A DNA stretch of 64,000 bases from Gadus chalcogrammus. Taxonomy: Eukaryota; Chordata; Actinopteri; Gadiformes; Gadidae. The stretch spans positions 27,874,924-27,938,923 of the forward strand of contig NC_079425.1 of assembly GCF_026213295.1 (NCBI RefSeq), written 5' to 3'. The position numbers and the translations under genes were made by a program. Positions 1 through 10,482 of the stretch are shown here, in pieces. The notes beneath the pieces are model-generated. The model did not search any database. It worked only from the letters and a program-made list of their open reading frames with translations, and was not told where the DNA came from. The stretch's first letter is position 1. Every line of letters starts with the position of its first letter.

Positions 1-320
1 ACAAACTCTAAGGAAGCTTCAGCTTGTTCAGAATGCTGCTGCTAGAGTTTTAACAAAGACCAACAAATTTGAACATATTACACCAATTCTTAAATCGTTT
101 CATTGACTTCCTGTAGGTCAGAGAATTGATTTTAAAATCATGTTGCTAACCTATAAATCCCTACATGGTTTAGGCCCAAAATATTTAACTGATATGCTTC
201 CACTACATAAGCAACAAATAGCTGGAATAAACTCCCTGAGGATTTAAGACTTGCCCCAACTCTGAGCACCTTTAAAACAAGATTGAAGACTTTTATGTTT
301 GCTTTAGCTTTCTGCTAAAT
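1..320 (+). mobile_element. L2-type LINE, ORF2 C-terminal fragment
   Basis: Translating the plus strand gives the C-terminal region typical of fish L2/CR1-group LINE ORF2 proteins: QLVQNAAARVL, then ITPILKSFH and, after an in-frame stop, LPVGQRIDFKIMLLTYKSL. Further stops follow, so the copy is dead. The 5' side runs off the window. The same protein region occurs at 32934-33311 and 47551-48339. Confidence 0.75.
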
Positions 321-1044
321 CTTAAATACTTTGCCTTTATTTTCTATTTTTACCAGAAAGATACATGATCTGATACCAGAGAGAAAGGATAAGGGTTTGA
401 GACCCAAGTTCTGTCTGGGTTAGAGTCCTAGAATCTGGGTTGGAGTCCCAGAGAAAGGACCAAGGTGTCCTACCACTTGATTTTAAAAGTAACTCAGTTA
501 GATTACAAGTTACTTTATTCGTTACATTTAGCTGCGTCAAAACCCCCTGCTGGTTCAAAATAAAAAAGTACAACCGGTTTTGCGATACTAACTTGATTGT
601 AAGTGCAACGTCAACAGTGTATCTCCTGACAATTAAGTTGAACTTAAAAACAATTTCTTGAAAATATTGATTTTTTTATAAAAAATTAAATAGACTGTCT
701 TTTCTTTGTGTTGAGGAAAAGCGACAACAAAAACAGAGCTAACGGCGATAGCAACTTCAGCCGACTCGGCGAGCAGGGCCGAAAAATAAATAAATAAATA
801 AAAAAGCTTTCACTTCTGACACCAATGTAATGACCTCACCGGTGACATAACAATGTCCAGTCATAAGTACTTGTACAAACTTTATTGCTACAAACCTGTT
901 CACTGTAACCCGCAACCAACGGCAAAAATCCACAACCCCCGGTTACCCGGCAAAACTCACCCCCGAACCCGGTCCCTTCAACGTGCAAGCCCCCCGCCCT
1001 CCTGTTCTCCCAAGCCCCTCCCCCAGCTGACCTGGCGATTCGTC
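321..1044. other. No gene; AT-rich, possible hAT-like remnant
   Basis: No credible coding region. Around 485-535 there is an AGTAACTCAGTTAGATTAC-like stretch resembling the inner ends of fish hAT elements, and 786-803 is a short AAATA run. The rest is unrecognised. Confidence 0.4.
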
Positions 1045-1117
1045 CCCCACACTGATTGACAAGTAGAACACTCCAATATAATATATTGGAATGTTCTACT
1101 TGTCAATCAGTGTGGGG
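1045..1117. repeat. Near-perfect 73-bp palindrome
   Basis: Arms 1045-1080 and 1082-1117 are reverse complements across a single central base (1081), with one mismatch (1071 against 1091). The outer ends read CCCCACACTGATTGACAAG and its complement. It could extrude as a long hairpin. It lies 36 bp from a second palindrome. Confidence 0.95.
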
Positions 1118-1153
1118 CTCCAGGCGGACGCAGAGCGCCGGACGACGATAGAT

Positions 1154-1214
1154 GTCCGTTATGCCAGTTGTTCTATGTGCATATTATGCACATAGAACAA
1201 CTGGCATAACGGAC
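1154..1214. repeat. Perfect 61-bp palindrome
   Basis: Arms 1154-1183 and 1185-1214 are exact reverse complements across one base (1184). The outer arm begins GTCCGTTATGCCAGTTG. Its sequence is unrelated to the palindrome at 1045, so the two are separate events or two junctions of one rearrangement. Confidence 0.97.
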
Positions 1215-1554
1215 GACGAAATAAAATGCAACACATAATACATAAACTCTTTAAATTTGACGCAGTGTTCTTGAAGCTAGATAGCACTTTGCCGCCGCCA
1301 GCACAGAGTGTACATCGAACCTTAATAATGTCACCTTTAGCTAAAAATAGTGACTAGAAAACACGCATCTCTCTCCCATGGTCTCTCCTCCCTCCATTGT
1401 TGTTTTGCGTTTGAGTTGCTGCGTAGTGCGTGCACGTGAGTTGTCGCCGTGAGTTGTCTCATGCTTGACACGTGATACTGGTTCTCACTCACCACCGTAC
1501 GATAGGCAAGAAAGCAAATTTTTTTTTTTTTACTGGGGAAAATGAAAAAAAAAA

Positions 1555-1700
1555 TAGTAAAGCACAGTGACTTTGATGAGTAACTTTAATCTGATTACTG
1601 GTTTGGAAATAGTCACGCTCTAGACTACTTGTTACTGAAAAAAGTGGTCCGAGGCCAGTAACGCGTTACTAAGTAATGCGTGACTGGCATCACTGTATCC
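1555..1700. mobile_element. hAT-like element end (remnant)
   Basis: The stretch CAGTAACGCGTTACTAAGT followed by a GCATCACTG end resembles the terminal region of common fish hAT elements. The matching opposite end was not found, so the copy looks truncated. Family assignment is by resemblance only. Confidence 0.4.
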
Positions 1701-2139
1701 CATAATCCTTTACGGCGGCAATATTTAAAGCAACATGCCACCGACGAAGAGTAGGCTCTACGCGAAGACGCATGAGAGACGCGGTAAAGCAGAAGAATAG
1801 AAGGGAAGAAAATACAATTGATAATAATGGATATCAATTCCAGAAATATATTACATGAATCTAAATGAAATCATTTAATGATGGTTATTAAACACACAAT
1901 ATGCACCGTAAGAAAATAAAATGCCGACTTCACATTTAAGAAAGACTACTGGAGGCATCAGTAGACATCAACATAAATTGAGCCTCTTTTTTTTCACATG
2001 TGAATTGGGTTTTCAACTGGCCTAAAATATTTTCGTTGGCCAAATCAGTGATTCTCACTGTTGGTGACAACCTGATTGAAATCAACGCATGGATGAACGC
2101 ATGGATCAAAAGAGCGCTTGTTGTAGACAAACTTACGTT
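1701..2139. other. No recognised feature
   Basis: AT-rich sequence with only short open frames. Nothing recognised on either strand. Confidence 0.5.
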
Positions 2140-2545
2140 AGAGACGCCAGAGGTCGTTATTCGTCACCAAATTCTCAGTTTCCACTGTTATGCTGATGAC
2201 ACTCAACTATACATCAGCACAAAACACTCCACTCAGCTCCCACCTGGTCCAATCGTCAACTGTCTACAAGAACTAAAAATCTAGATGACCTCCAACCTCC
2301 TCAAACTGAACAGCAATACAACTGAACTCATGGTGGTGGCCCCCAATTAACTGTCCAGGAAGGTTGGTGATCTACTCCTGGAAGTGGATGGCTGCTCCAT
2401 CACCCGTAGTCCGCAACCTGGGTGTCATCCTGAACCCAACACAATCATTCCAGTCCCACATTTAGAACCTCACAAGATCTGCATTCTACCACCATAAGAA
2501 CATCGCACGACTCCCATAAAACGCCCTCTAAAACCCCTGAAAAGA
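2140..2545 (+). mobile_element. L2-type LINE, reverse transcriptase fragment
   Basis: The plus strand encodes FHCYADDTQLYISTKHST; YADD is the reverse transcriptase catalytic motif, and TSNLLKLNSNTTELMV follows after a stop. Several stops and shifts break the frame. The fragment ends abruptly at 2545, where a piece of the lectin gene begins; a LINE 3' tail follows that piece at 2974. Confidence 0.75.
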
Positions 2546-2973
2546 CTGGGCCTCACGGACGATGCTCTGAGCATAAGCTGACTCTTCTTCGGTGTCAAAA
2601 TTAAGGAGATCCAACGTAGAAACGATAGGAAACTTGAAGAGCCCTGCAATGGTCAAGAGCTTCCTCCCATGTCTTGTTCTGCTTCACTAAAATCAGGTTG
2701 TCTCTCTGACATACAAAGGTATTAGGCTTTGAACAATCTATATCATCAAACAAGTATGATGAGCTGATGCTATCGAATATTACCGTGACGCAGTTCTCCA
2801 TAGCTAGTTCGGTGTTTGGCTGTTTCTCGCTCCATCTGATGGTATCGTATGCCTCGTTGAACTGCCTGACCAGAGCCCAACGCATCTCCTCTGACCCCAC
2901 CCACCTCGACCATGGACTGTTCTCCAGGCTGACCTCTGGCAGGAGGCTCTGCAGCATCCACAGCAGGTCGTCC
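2546..2973 (-). pseudogene. Truncated duplicate of the C-type lectin gene
   Basis: 2546-2859 matches 4612-4936 (part of the intact lectin gene) with a small deletion, and 2862-2973 matches 5678-5783 (LINE-derived sequence upstream of that gene). Order and orientation are kept, so this is a copy of 4612-5783 that has lost about 740 bp between 4937 and 5677. The loss removes the signal peptide and half of the first lectin domain. A 118-codon open frame (2601-2957) runs through the join but begins in antisense LINE sequence and ends inside the second lectin domain, so a working protein is unlikely. Confidence 0.85.
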
Positions 2974-3070
2974 TACACATACACCCTCACCTCCCACTCT
3001 TGTGAAGCGACCTTGAGTATCCTGAAAGGCGCTATGTAAAATCATTTTTTATTATTATTATTATTATTAT
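2974..3070 (+). mobile_element. L2-type LINE 3' end
   Basis: GAAGCGACCTTGAGTATCC, GAAAGGCGCTATGTAAAATC and a TTA/ATT triplet tail are the usual 3' terminus of fish L2-type LINEs. It probably belongs with the reverse transcriptase fragment at 2140-2545, now separated from it by the antisense lectin copy. Confidence 0.7.
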
Positions 3071-4407
3071 AGCAATACTCCACGTCGCACAATGACGTCG
3101 GTTAGGAAAGGTGGAGTCAAATTCATTTTATGCAGCGCTGTCTTTTCCTATGTTTGAAAGGAAGCACCTTTTCATCTCTCCTTGACACGATGACGTTTTC
3201 AACAAAGGTTAAGTAAAGGAGGCATAAAGGTTAGGAGATTTGACTATTCATAGGGGCCCCTGGTGTCCGAGGCATCTAGAACACACCATAAGCTCCTCCT
3301 GGATCATAAACTCCTCATCCTATCAGGGAGAGTCCTTGTTATTATTATTCTACCTATATTTTAGAACAAATCATTTCGATTAGCAATTTCTGCCCCCTAG
3401 AAGTTGATCCCATAACCCATGTGCTGTCCTCAAAATAAATAACCTTTGAGTGGAAAGATGTTTATCTATGTAATTTATCAAACATTCAAAAAACAAATGC
3501 TGGTAATCACAGAAACACTGTTTCAGATCTCATTTTACAAAACAAAATCTATCCATTCACAGCAGTGGCATCACTAGGCTGTTTTATTCGGGGCTAAAGC
3601 CCTCGATATTATTTAATCAGCCCCGTATATATTTGTGGGGTAAAAAAGTAAATGCATTGATTCCATTCGTTCTAGAAGTGATGAAATGATTCTTGTCACT
3701 AATGGCAGTTAGTTATTTAGAAAGAAACATTGGGATTCTAGGAGCATTTCAAAATAAAGTAGCCTAGTCCCTCTAGTCCTTCTGGCAAGAGACTAAACGG
3801 TTCATAAACATAACCAGACTGTTTACCACCTTAAGGGAGTTTGAACAGAAAATCATGAATTCAATACAAGCAATACTGACACTTAGAAGAACATTTTTAT
3901 TAAAATGACCAAACATCAGCAATCATAGGACACATGAATAGGACACATTAATGCATTAGAAAAGAGAAAAACCCAAAACAAACACCTAGTTTATCAGATT
4001 TTTGCATATGAATTAGAGGCTGTTTTGTCCTGACGTGTTGCTTTAAAGAGTAAGATCACAGCCCTGTTTGGAGAGCAGTACCCTAAATGGTTTCGTCCAT
4101 TCTGTTAAAACATCTGTGAAGCTCTACTAGTCTATAAAGAAAAACATCCTTTAACAGGCAACGTCAACATTAAAAACAAGCCAAACTATATTTATAATGA
4201 TTCAAAAATTACCAGCCAAACAAATATATAATAGCAATAAATAAATGTCATTGTCACATCGATTTGCATATTAAACTGACATTTAAAATGAATAACTAAA
4301 TCTAGAAATACAACATTGTCAAAATACTCAGCTTTGTTCAAGCTGAATAATTTCTTGTATGAATATTATTCCTACGCTGATAGTCAGTTCCATCAATAAG
4401 GTACTCG
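3071..4407. other. No gene; 3' flank of lectin gene
   Basis: AT-rich with no credible open frame. TTTATT at about 3896 would be AATAAA on the minus strand, a possible but distant polyadenylation signal for the lectin gene. Confidence 0.4.
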
Positions 4408-5238
4408 TCAAAGCTCAGGTGCTGGCCTTTGGAAGCAGAAGAAGTTCCTCCTCTCAACACAGCTTCTAGCTTGCTTGCCTTTCTCAGACAGAGTCCCACA
4501 GTTCATCCCGTTGGCTGGGCACACAGGAGTGGAGACACCATCATCGGTTTTCCCATCCATCCACAGCCACCGGCCAGCCAGCAAACGTAGACCGATCCAC
4601 ACCTCATCTGTCTGGGCCTCACGGACGATGCTCTGAGCATAAGCTGACTCTTCTTCGGTGTGGAAACTAAGGAGATCCAACATAGGTTGGTGGTAGAAAT
4701 GATAGGACACTTGAAGAGCCCTGCAGTGGTCAAGAGCTTCCTCCCATGTCTTGTTCTGCTTCACTAAAATCAGGTTGTCTCTCTGACATATAAAGGTATT
4801 AGGCTTTGAACAATCTATATCATCAAACAAGTACGATGAGCTGATGATGTCGAATATTACAGTGACGCAGTTCTCCATAGCTAGTTCGGTGTTTGGCTGT
4901 TTCTCGCTCCATCTGATGGTATCGTATGCCTCGTTGTTAATCCATGTCCACACTTTCAGGTCCTTCTTGTCCCGCTGAAGACCAATCCAGCATGGTGTGC
5001 CTAAAGAACAGCGGTGATCTACTATGGTCAGCTCAGTTAGCGTTCTAATGATGGCTAAACCAGAATGTTGGTGGGTAAATAGAGATCTGCATGTTTTCTG
5101 GGCTTCCAACCAGCTCCTTTGCCCAGATCTATATTCTAGTGTTGTATTTAGAAGAGAGGTCTCCACATGAGGCAGTTGGCTGATGGAAAGTGCGAGCATG
5201 AAAAAGAGAATCAGGTAGTTGGAAAATTGATTCTTCAT
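4408..5238 (-). CDS. Secreted two-domain C-type lectin-like protein
   Basis: An uninterrupted 276-codon frame in one exon. Residues 1-28 form a signal peptide with a hydrophobic core (YLILFFMLALSIS), so the product should enter the secretory route. C-type lectin domain 1 spans about residues 38-152 (WLEAQKTC at the start, the CWIGL core, a closing CQRD). Domain 2 spans about 160-272 (TWEEALDHC, VWIGLR, WLWMDG, paired cysteines near the end). Neither domain keeps the EPN/QPD plus WND set that binds calcium and sugar: domain 1 has KQPNTE and FDDIDC. Classical sugar binding is therefore doubtful. Teleosts carry many such tandem-domain lectins resembling mannose-receptor pieces; no orthologue is claimed. 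No transmembrane helix follows domain 2. The lack of introns suggests a retrocopy or a single-exon family. The start gives a signal peptide directly. Confidence 0.85.
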   Translation of the reverse strand: MKNQFSNYLILFFMLALSISQLPHVETSLLNTTLEYRSGQRSWLEAQKTCRSLFTHQHSGLAIIRTLTELTIVDHRCSLGTPCWIGLQRDKKDLKVWTWINNEAYDTIRWSEKQPNTELAMENCVTVIFDIISSSYLFDDIDCSKPNTFICQRDNLILVKQNKTWEEALDHCRALQVSYHFYHQPMLDLLSFHTEEESAYAQSIVREAQTDEVWIGLRLLAGRWLWMDGKTDDGVSTPVCPANGMNCGTLSEKGKQARSCVERRNFFCFQRPAPEL

Positions 5239-5339
5239 GATTCTTCTCAGGATTCAAAGGTGGAGTAGTGTGATCTCCTCTGAATAAAGGCTGCTTGTCC
5301 TGTAGAAACAAGCTGAATTTGTTCCAATTATCATCTATT

Positions 5340-5347
5340 TTTAAATA
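5340..5347 (-). promoter_or_regulatory. Possible TATA box of the lectin gene
   Basis: On the minus strand this reads TATTTAAA, about 105 bp before the lectin start codon, a plausible distance for a TATA element plus a short 5' UTR. It rests on the motif alone. Confidence 0.3.
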
Positions 5348-5552
5348 GTCTGGGAAGAGGGAAGGAGGGAGGGGGAGATAGTTAATTTCCCTTATTTTAC
5401 TTAATGTAAATTACTCAGATGATAGTGACGTGATCAGTGATTAAGGAAACCAACTTTCCCTGAAAGAGGGATAGCCTTCTCTTTGTTTGTGGAGAAAACA
5501 ACCTCAAAAACTAATATCATGGATGCATTAAAGAATGCAAACCCGCTTATCT

Positions 5553-5842
5553 TCACCTTCTCCAGAGGCACCGTCGAGAGTCTGCTGACCAGCTGTTCGG
5601 GGATTGGCAGGCCTCTGACTGGAAGTCTCTGCAGAGTGGTCCCCGCTTCCCTCCATCCAGGACATTGGGCAACAGAGCTGCCTGTCCAGAGCCCAACGCA
5701 TCTCCTCTGACCCCACCCACTTCGACCATGGACTGTTCTCCAGAATGACCTCTGTCAGGAGGAGCATCCACAGCAGGTCGTCTAGATTCAGAGACAGTTT
5801 CTTCACATTGGCCATAAGATAAGACAATAAATAAAGTTTCAT
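5553..5842 (+). mobile_element. Non-LTR retrotransposon C-terminal fragment
   Basis: The plus strand includes PASLHPGHWATELP and, in a shifted frame, RFRDSFFTLAIR followed by a stop, which resembles the C-terminus of fish LINE reverse transcriptases. Part of it (5678-5783) was co-duplicated with the lectin gene at 2862-2973, showing that it was already next to the lectin when the duplication happened. Confidence 0.5.
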
Positions 5843-6969
5843 CTATGGACTATAACAGCCCCCCCGCACACCCCCAAACCTCCATGGGATCATAACTGGA
5901 CTATAACATGCTGCTACCTCTGCTGCTAATATCCATGTGACACTTTACTCATTTGTCAATGCACTTTTTATACACTTACCAGCACATTATCTTATATTCT
6001 GTGTATATTTTAATGATACATTTAAGTGTCCACTCTACCGGGAGCCTAGGTAACAACATTTTGTTAAATGTGTGCACTACTGGTGTTTTTTATTGAATGA
6101 CAAAAAAAAAAAGTCTAAGTCTAACTCTTATCATAACTATCATCATAACTATTTTACTCCTCGATTACAACTACTTCATGGGCTGTTTGAGGTGCTTCTG
6201 AGAAAAAACACCTATGTTTCGGACACCTATGGTATTACGCGGTGGGCTGTGGATGTGTGGAGCTCCGTCCGGGCAGCGGTTAATGCTGACGTCCTTGTTC
6301 GAGGGAGGGTTAAGCTTCTTGGACACTAATATCTAATGCCAGTCTGAGTGTGAATGTGTGGAGACGCGTCTGTGCATTGGTTGTTTTTGTTATCCATGTG
6401 AAGAATGTTAAGATTCTCGGACACAAAATATAGCGTCAAGGTGCGTGGCGCATTAGATGTACTCTCATTGTTACGCTCCAACTCAACAGTACGAAAGAAA
6501 AAATGGGTCATAGCCAGCGGGGTTAACAGACCTCCTCATTCCTAAAATGCTCAGTCCAAAAACTGTTCGCCCTAGGGGCGTGTGTCCCTTCTGGGCTCCT
6601 GTAGAAACCTGGGTTGCAACATGGCGGCCTCCTTGGAGAGGAACCCTCCCTATGGAGACAGAAAGAGCTCATGCTGAGAAAAAGAAAACAATAATACATC
6701 TGGATAATATATTCAATTGTGGCCTTATTCGTTCGGCTGACACTAAATTATACAATGTACCTTGAAATTACAGGCTAGCTCTCAGAATGAGTGTGTGGCC
6801 AAGGTGTAATTACTGTGTGGCCGCACACTGTTTGATGTCGGTAACACAAGATATGATCCTTAAAACTCAAATCATTACCATAGTTATTCCTAGTTTTTAA
6901 ATTTTGCACTTAATTTTAATGATCGGGAAAATAACTATCTACTGACTGGAAGGAAAACCCTGAAATCGA
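5843..6969. other. No recognised gene
   Basis: Only short open frames without family resemblance. 6200-6460 has weak internal similarity (repeated GGACAC and GTGTGGAG words) suggesting an old repeat. Confidence 0.4.
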
Positions 6970-7180
6970 TTTGTGCAAAGATGTGGCGTCATACCAAAGA
7001 AGAGTCCAGGCTGTGATTGATGCCCAAGGTGCTTCAAATAAGTGCTGTTTAAAGGGTCTGAATACTTATGTCAATGGGATGTATTAGTTATTTTTAATTC
7101 TACAATGTACCTTTAAATAGTAATAGAGAGAGAGAAATTGGTGAACTTATTCAACCTAATGGTTTTCCATAATTTGCATT
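6970..7180 (+). mobile_element. Tc1/mariner-like transposon 3' remnant
   Basis: The stretch CCAAAGAAGAGTCCAGGCTG, then GGTGCTTCAAATAAGTGC and AAAGGGTCTGAATACTTATG, is the familiar end of the transposase gene and 3' region of fish Tc1-like elements. No 5' part or complete terminal repeat is nearby. Confidence 0.7.
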
Positions 7181-7597
7181 GCAATAAACCAAATTAATGA
7201 AAACCTTTCCAATGTGAAGGAAAAGTCAACCGAAAGCTATCCATCTCAGCTCCTCTTCGAGGACACATATTTCCATCCATTTAAATGTGATAATTGTCCA
7301 TGTAAATGTGATCATTCTCCATGTGAATATCATTTAACATCCTGGATGTCAATTGAGGAGAACACATTTTGTGCTACTAGGTAACAATGGTTTGTCTATG
7401 TGGTCGCTGGTTACTGTAGGTGTGCGTGATGTGCATGGAGGGTGTAAGGCAAAACACTTCTTTCCCAGCAGCTGTTCTGCGGTAGGCCCTCTCAACCCTC
7501 TGCAGGCTATTCCTCTCTTCTCTTCCCAAGTCATTAGCCTGCCGCTAAGGTCACAACAACACTGTGATACTTTCAATAAAAGCATGAGGCCGTAGCC

Positions 7598-8420
7598 CAG
7601 TCATACTCAAGTAGCGGCCCGCGGGCCTTTTGTGGCCCGCGGGGTGTCTATTAATGGCCCTCGAGCTGTTTTGAAAAGTTTTTTTAATTATTAAAAAAAA
7701 AAAAAAAAAAAAAAAAACGTGCTGGGCGCTCTTATTTTGAAACCGCGCGCTGCGATCTCAATACGAGGCTGGGGGTTGCAACGATAAACAGATAGCACTC
7801 CAGCCCACAGACCGCTCCAGCCCTCCCAAACTCGAGGCAGACAGTCCATCTCAGCAGCAGTCAAGGCCGATTTAGGGTCGTTTTAGACGCAGAGACGTAA
7901 GCACGTAATTTACACAAGGGACTTGTTTTAGACAAGTTTTGATTTACGGTTCCTTTAAGGTTCCTTAAGGATTGCGCGTGTTGCAAGGGGATTCTCCGCC
8001 AGAACAGTAGGGGGAGCAACGAACGAATCTGTGGGCGTGGAAGTGGAAATCGCTGGCTTGTTTATATTTATAATTATCATAATTCGTTCTTGTGTTTTCT
8101 TCTTCTCCTTCTTCAAAATTCTTCATTTGCTTCTGTCACAGCCTTTTAAAAATGGCGCTATTATGCTGTAAAACCGGAAATGTGAGACTCCTGAAAGGAT
8201 GTGGTTAGCTGGCCAATCACAGTCTTTGCGAGCTGCGTAGGTCCGTAGTGTCGCATAGTCAGTCAATTTTGGCCGACGCACTTAAGCACGTAAGGGGGGT
8301 TATGTATCTTACGTGCTTACGCGTTACGTCTAAAACAGAGCATATATCGGCCTCAGTCACACGTATACCGACCGAAAAAAATTTTTGTGGCCCCTCATCA
8401 TTTCTACTTGAGTACCCCTG
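7598..8420. mobile_element. Non-autonomous hAT element, 823 bp
   Basis: It begins CAGTCATACTCAAGTAG and ends CTACTTGAGTACCCCTG, terminal inverted repeats of about 17 bp with few differences. It is flanked by a perfect 8-bp direct repeat CCGTAGCC (7590-7597 and 8421-8428), the target duplication size of hAT transposons. An A-run sits at 7694-7717. There is no transposase. A second inverted-repeat element is nested inside. Confidence 0.92.
7866..8353. mobile_element. Nested inverted-repeat element inside the hAT
   Basis: Ends of about 44 bp are inverted copies of each other with several mismatches: both outer ends read GGCCGAT, and both share TTTTAGACG and GTAAGCACGTAA. The flanks TCAA and TCAG may be a decayed 4-bp duplication. 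No coding capacity; superfamily not assigned. Confidence 0.7.
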
Positions 8421-8716
8421 CCGTAGCCTATGTATAAACAAATACATCAATGTACATGTAAAGATAATGCCTAAACATATGTTCACAAAACAATAAACAT
8501 GGAAATAAGTAATACTGATTTTGATTTTGTAGAACTTTGCCTTGTTGGTCTGACGTGAGCAGGAAGCTAGTGTGATACTGGTTTGGACCAGAGGTTGTCT
8601 GCACTAGGTGTTCGCAAATTAGGAAGGCCATTTCCCCCTCGCCATCTAGTGTTTTTTTACATTGTTTATAAAGACCATAATTCAACAGATTTTATTTTAC
8701 ATATTTGTCACCGGTC

Positions 8717-8719
<3 letters not shown>

Positions 8720-8788
<69 letters not shown>
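8720..8788. repeat. (TG)n microsatellite
   Basis: An uninterrupted TG run of about 34 copies. Confidence 0.98.
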
Positions 8789-8789
<1 letters not shown>

Positions 8790-9092
8790 GCTGTTAAGAG
8801 ACTTGCAATAAAGCAAAGATTGCTTCAATGCAAAGTAAGTGAGTGAATGGAGGAGGCCGTGGTACGGAGAGGCTCCTCTGGCTCGTAGATTAGCATAATC
8901 TTGCAGATAGAGCACATGGACGTTATGTGATTTCATGTGTGGTGCTCTTCAGCAATTTAGGGAATGAATGGAGAAAGGTCTATTTCTATTAATTTAGAAG
9001 ATTCTGGTGATCTGGAATTTGGGCAAGTTACTTTATTATTATATTATTATTATTTATTAGTATTATTTTATCGAGTAAATTCTTGAAACAGT

Positions 9093-10482
9093 CAGTACGT
9101 TTACATGCACAGGTTAATCAGATTAAGGCTATAATTCGATTACGCTCCTCATCGGACAACTGCAATTGTCCGAGTATAGTATGGCGGTGAGAAAATCTAT
9201 GAATTGGCTGAAGCGTTTCTTTCCCCGGTACGATAGGTGGCGCTGTGCCCATTTCAACTAGTGGTAATAGAGCCATCGGTTGACCTCTTTACGTCACTAA
9301 CAACAAACTCAGGCGGCCGCAGCCTTTGAGAAAGGTGTTTTCAGTAGACAGCTGTCAGTTCACGTAATTTCTCTGACGCCCCATTGTTCGGACCTCTCGG
9401 CCGTATGCAGACTCCTCCAGCGGCGGAGCAGCGGGAGGAGTCCAGCCGGAGGAGCCCGCATACGACCGAGAGGACGGAACAATGGAGTGTTGGAGAAATG
9501 GCCCGAAGTGAACTGACAGCTGTCCCGCATACGGCAACAATCCCTTTCTCCTCTATGTTGCGTCTCAATATGGACTTCAGAGAGTTAAAGCCAAAGTTCC
9601 TTTACACCAATTCCTTCTCCACCATGGCCGAGATAACCCTCACTACGAGTCTTTACTTGTTGCTGAAGTACCAGAGAGTCAGAGAACCTGACGCAGTCTT
9701 TAAGATTCATAATATCAGAGGATATCCCTGTCAGTTCGACCGCGGCGCAAAAAAAACATTTATTTTGACAGATGTGCCCAAAGTTACTATTTCATAACCT
9801 CGTTGATGCCCAACATTAAGAAAGACATGTACTTTTAATTCAGCCTTGGGTGAAATCGAAGTGTTAAACCTTTCCTGCTGTCGGCTCCCAGACCGTAGAC
9901 GAGGAGCACAGGAGAGACGATCCCTCCAGGGCCGATGTTCTCTCGGGGGTAACGCCCTTCTCTTTGACCAGCAGTGGGTCTGCTTATAAGTCGGAATGAA
10001 GCGGCCACCGATTATTGACCGGCTGGGTACTTTATTCGTTATTCCACGCGCAACCGCTTGCTCTCCTCGCTCGTCCACTCACTCGCTGAAGTCACTCATA
10101 CACACTGCCATTCTCGCGCACACACATACGCTACTCTCGTAATAGAAGCGTAATTTGTACTGAATGAATGTTGATGATGAAACACATTTTATAGGGGGTA
10201 ACTACATTTGCACGACACCGGCTTCCTCCATCGTCCTCATCACCTTTTTGAATAAATAAAAAATTTCGAGCATGCGCAGAACGCAAAGTCCGATTCCCTG
10301 CGATCCGACCCGATGCACACTTAATTCGACTAACAATCGAATAATCTAGGTGTCTTAATTCGACTATGAGTAACTCGATTCGATTATAGTGTGACTAAGG
10401 TTTGTACATGCATCTTAATAATCCAATCATAGTTGGACTAACCCAATAATTCGATTTTCTTCAGGGTCATGTAAACGCACTG
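9093..10482. mobile_element. 1.39-kb TIR transposon, EnSpm/CMC-like
   Basis: Both ends begin CAGT(A/G)CGTTTACATG, and a 3-bp AGT duplication flanks it (9090-9092 and 10483-10485). The subterminal regions hold many ATTCGATTA-like words in both orientations. The termini and 3-bp duplication fit the EnSpm/CMC group, but the group call is by resemblance. A 137-codon open frame at 9384-9797 matches no transposase I recognise; it may be captured or chance sequence. Confidence 0.75.
9347..9524. repeat. 178-bp hairpin inside the TIR element
   Basis: The left arm from GACAGCTGTCAGTTCACG to about 9405 is an imperfect inverted copy of the right arm ending GTGAACTGACAGCTGTC at 9524, with matching CATTGTTCGGACCTCTCGG and its complement. 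The loop is GC-rich (about 9408-9460). It is absent from the element's ends, so it is an internal feature or a nested MITE. Confidence 0.8.

Noticed and set aside
9384..9797. 137-codon frame as a real gene
   Set aside because: It begins inside a hairpin of a transposon and resembles no family I know; kept only as part of the element.
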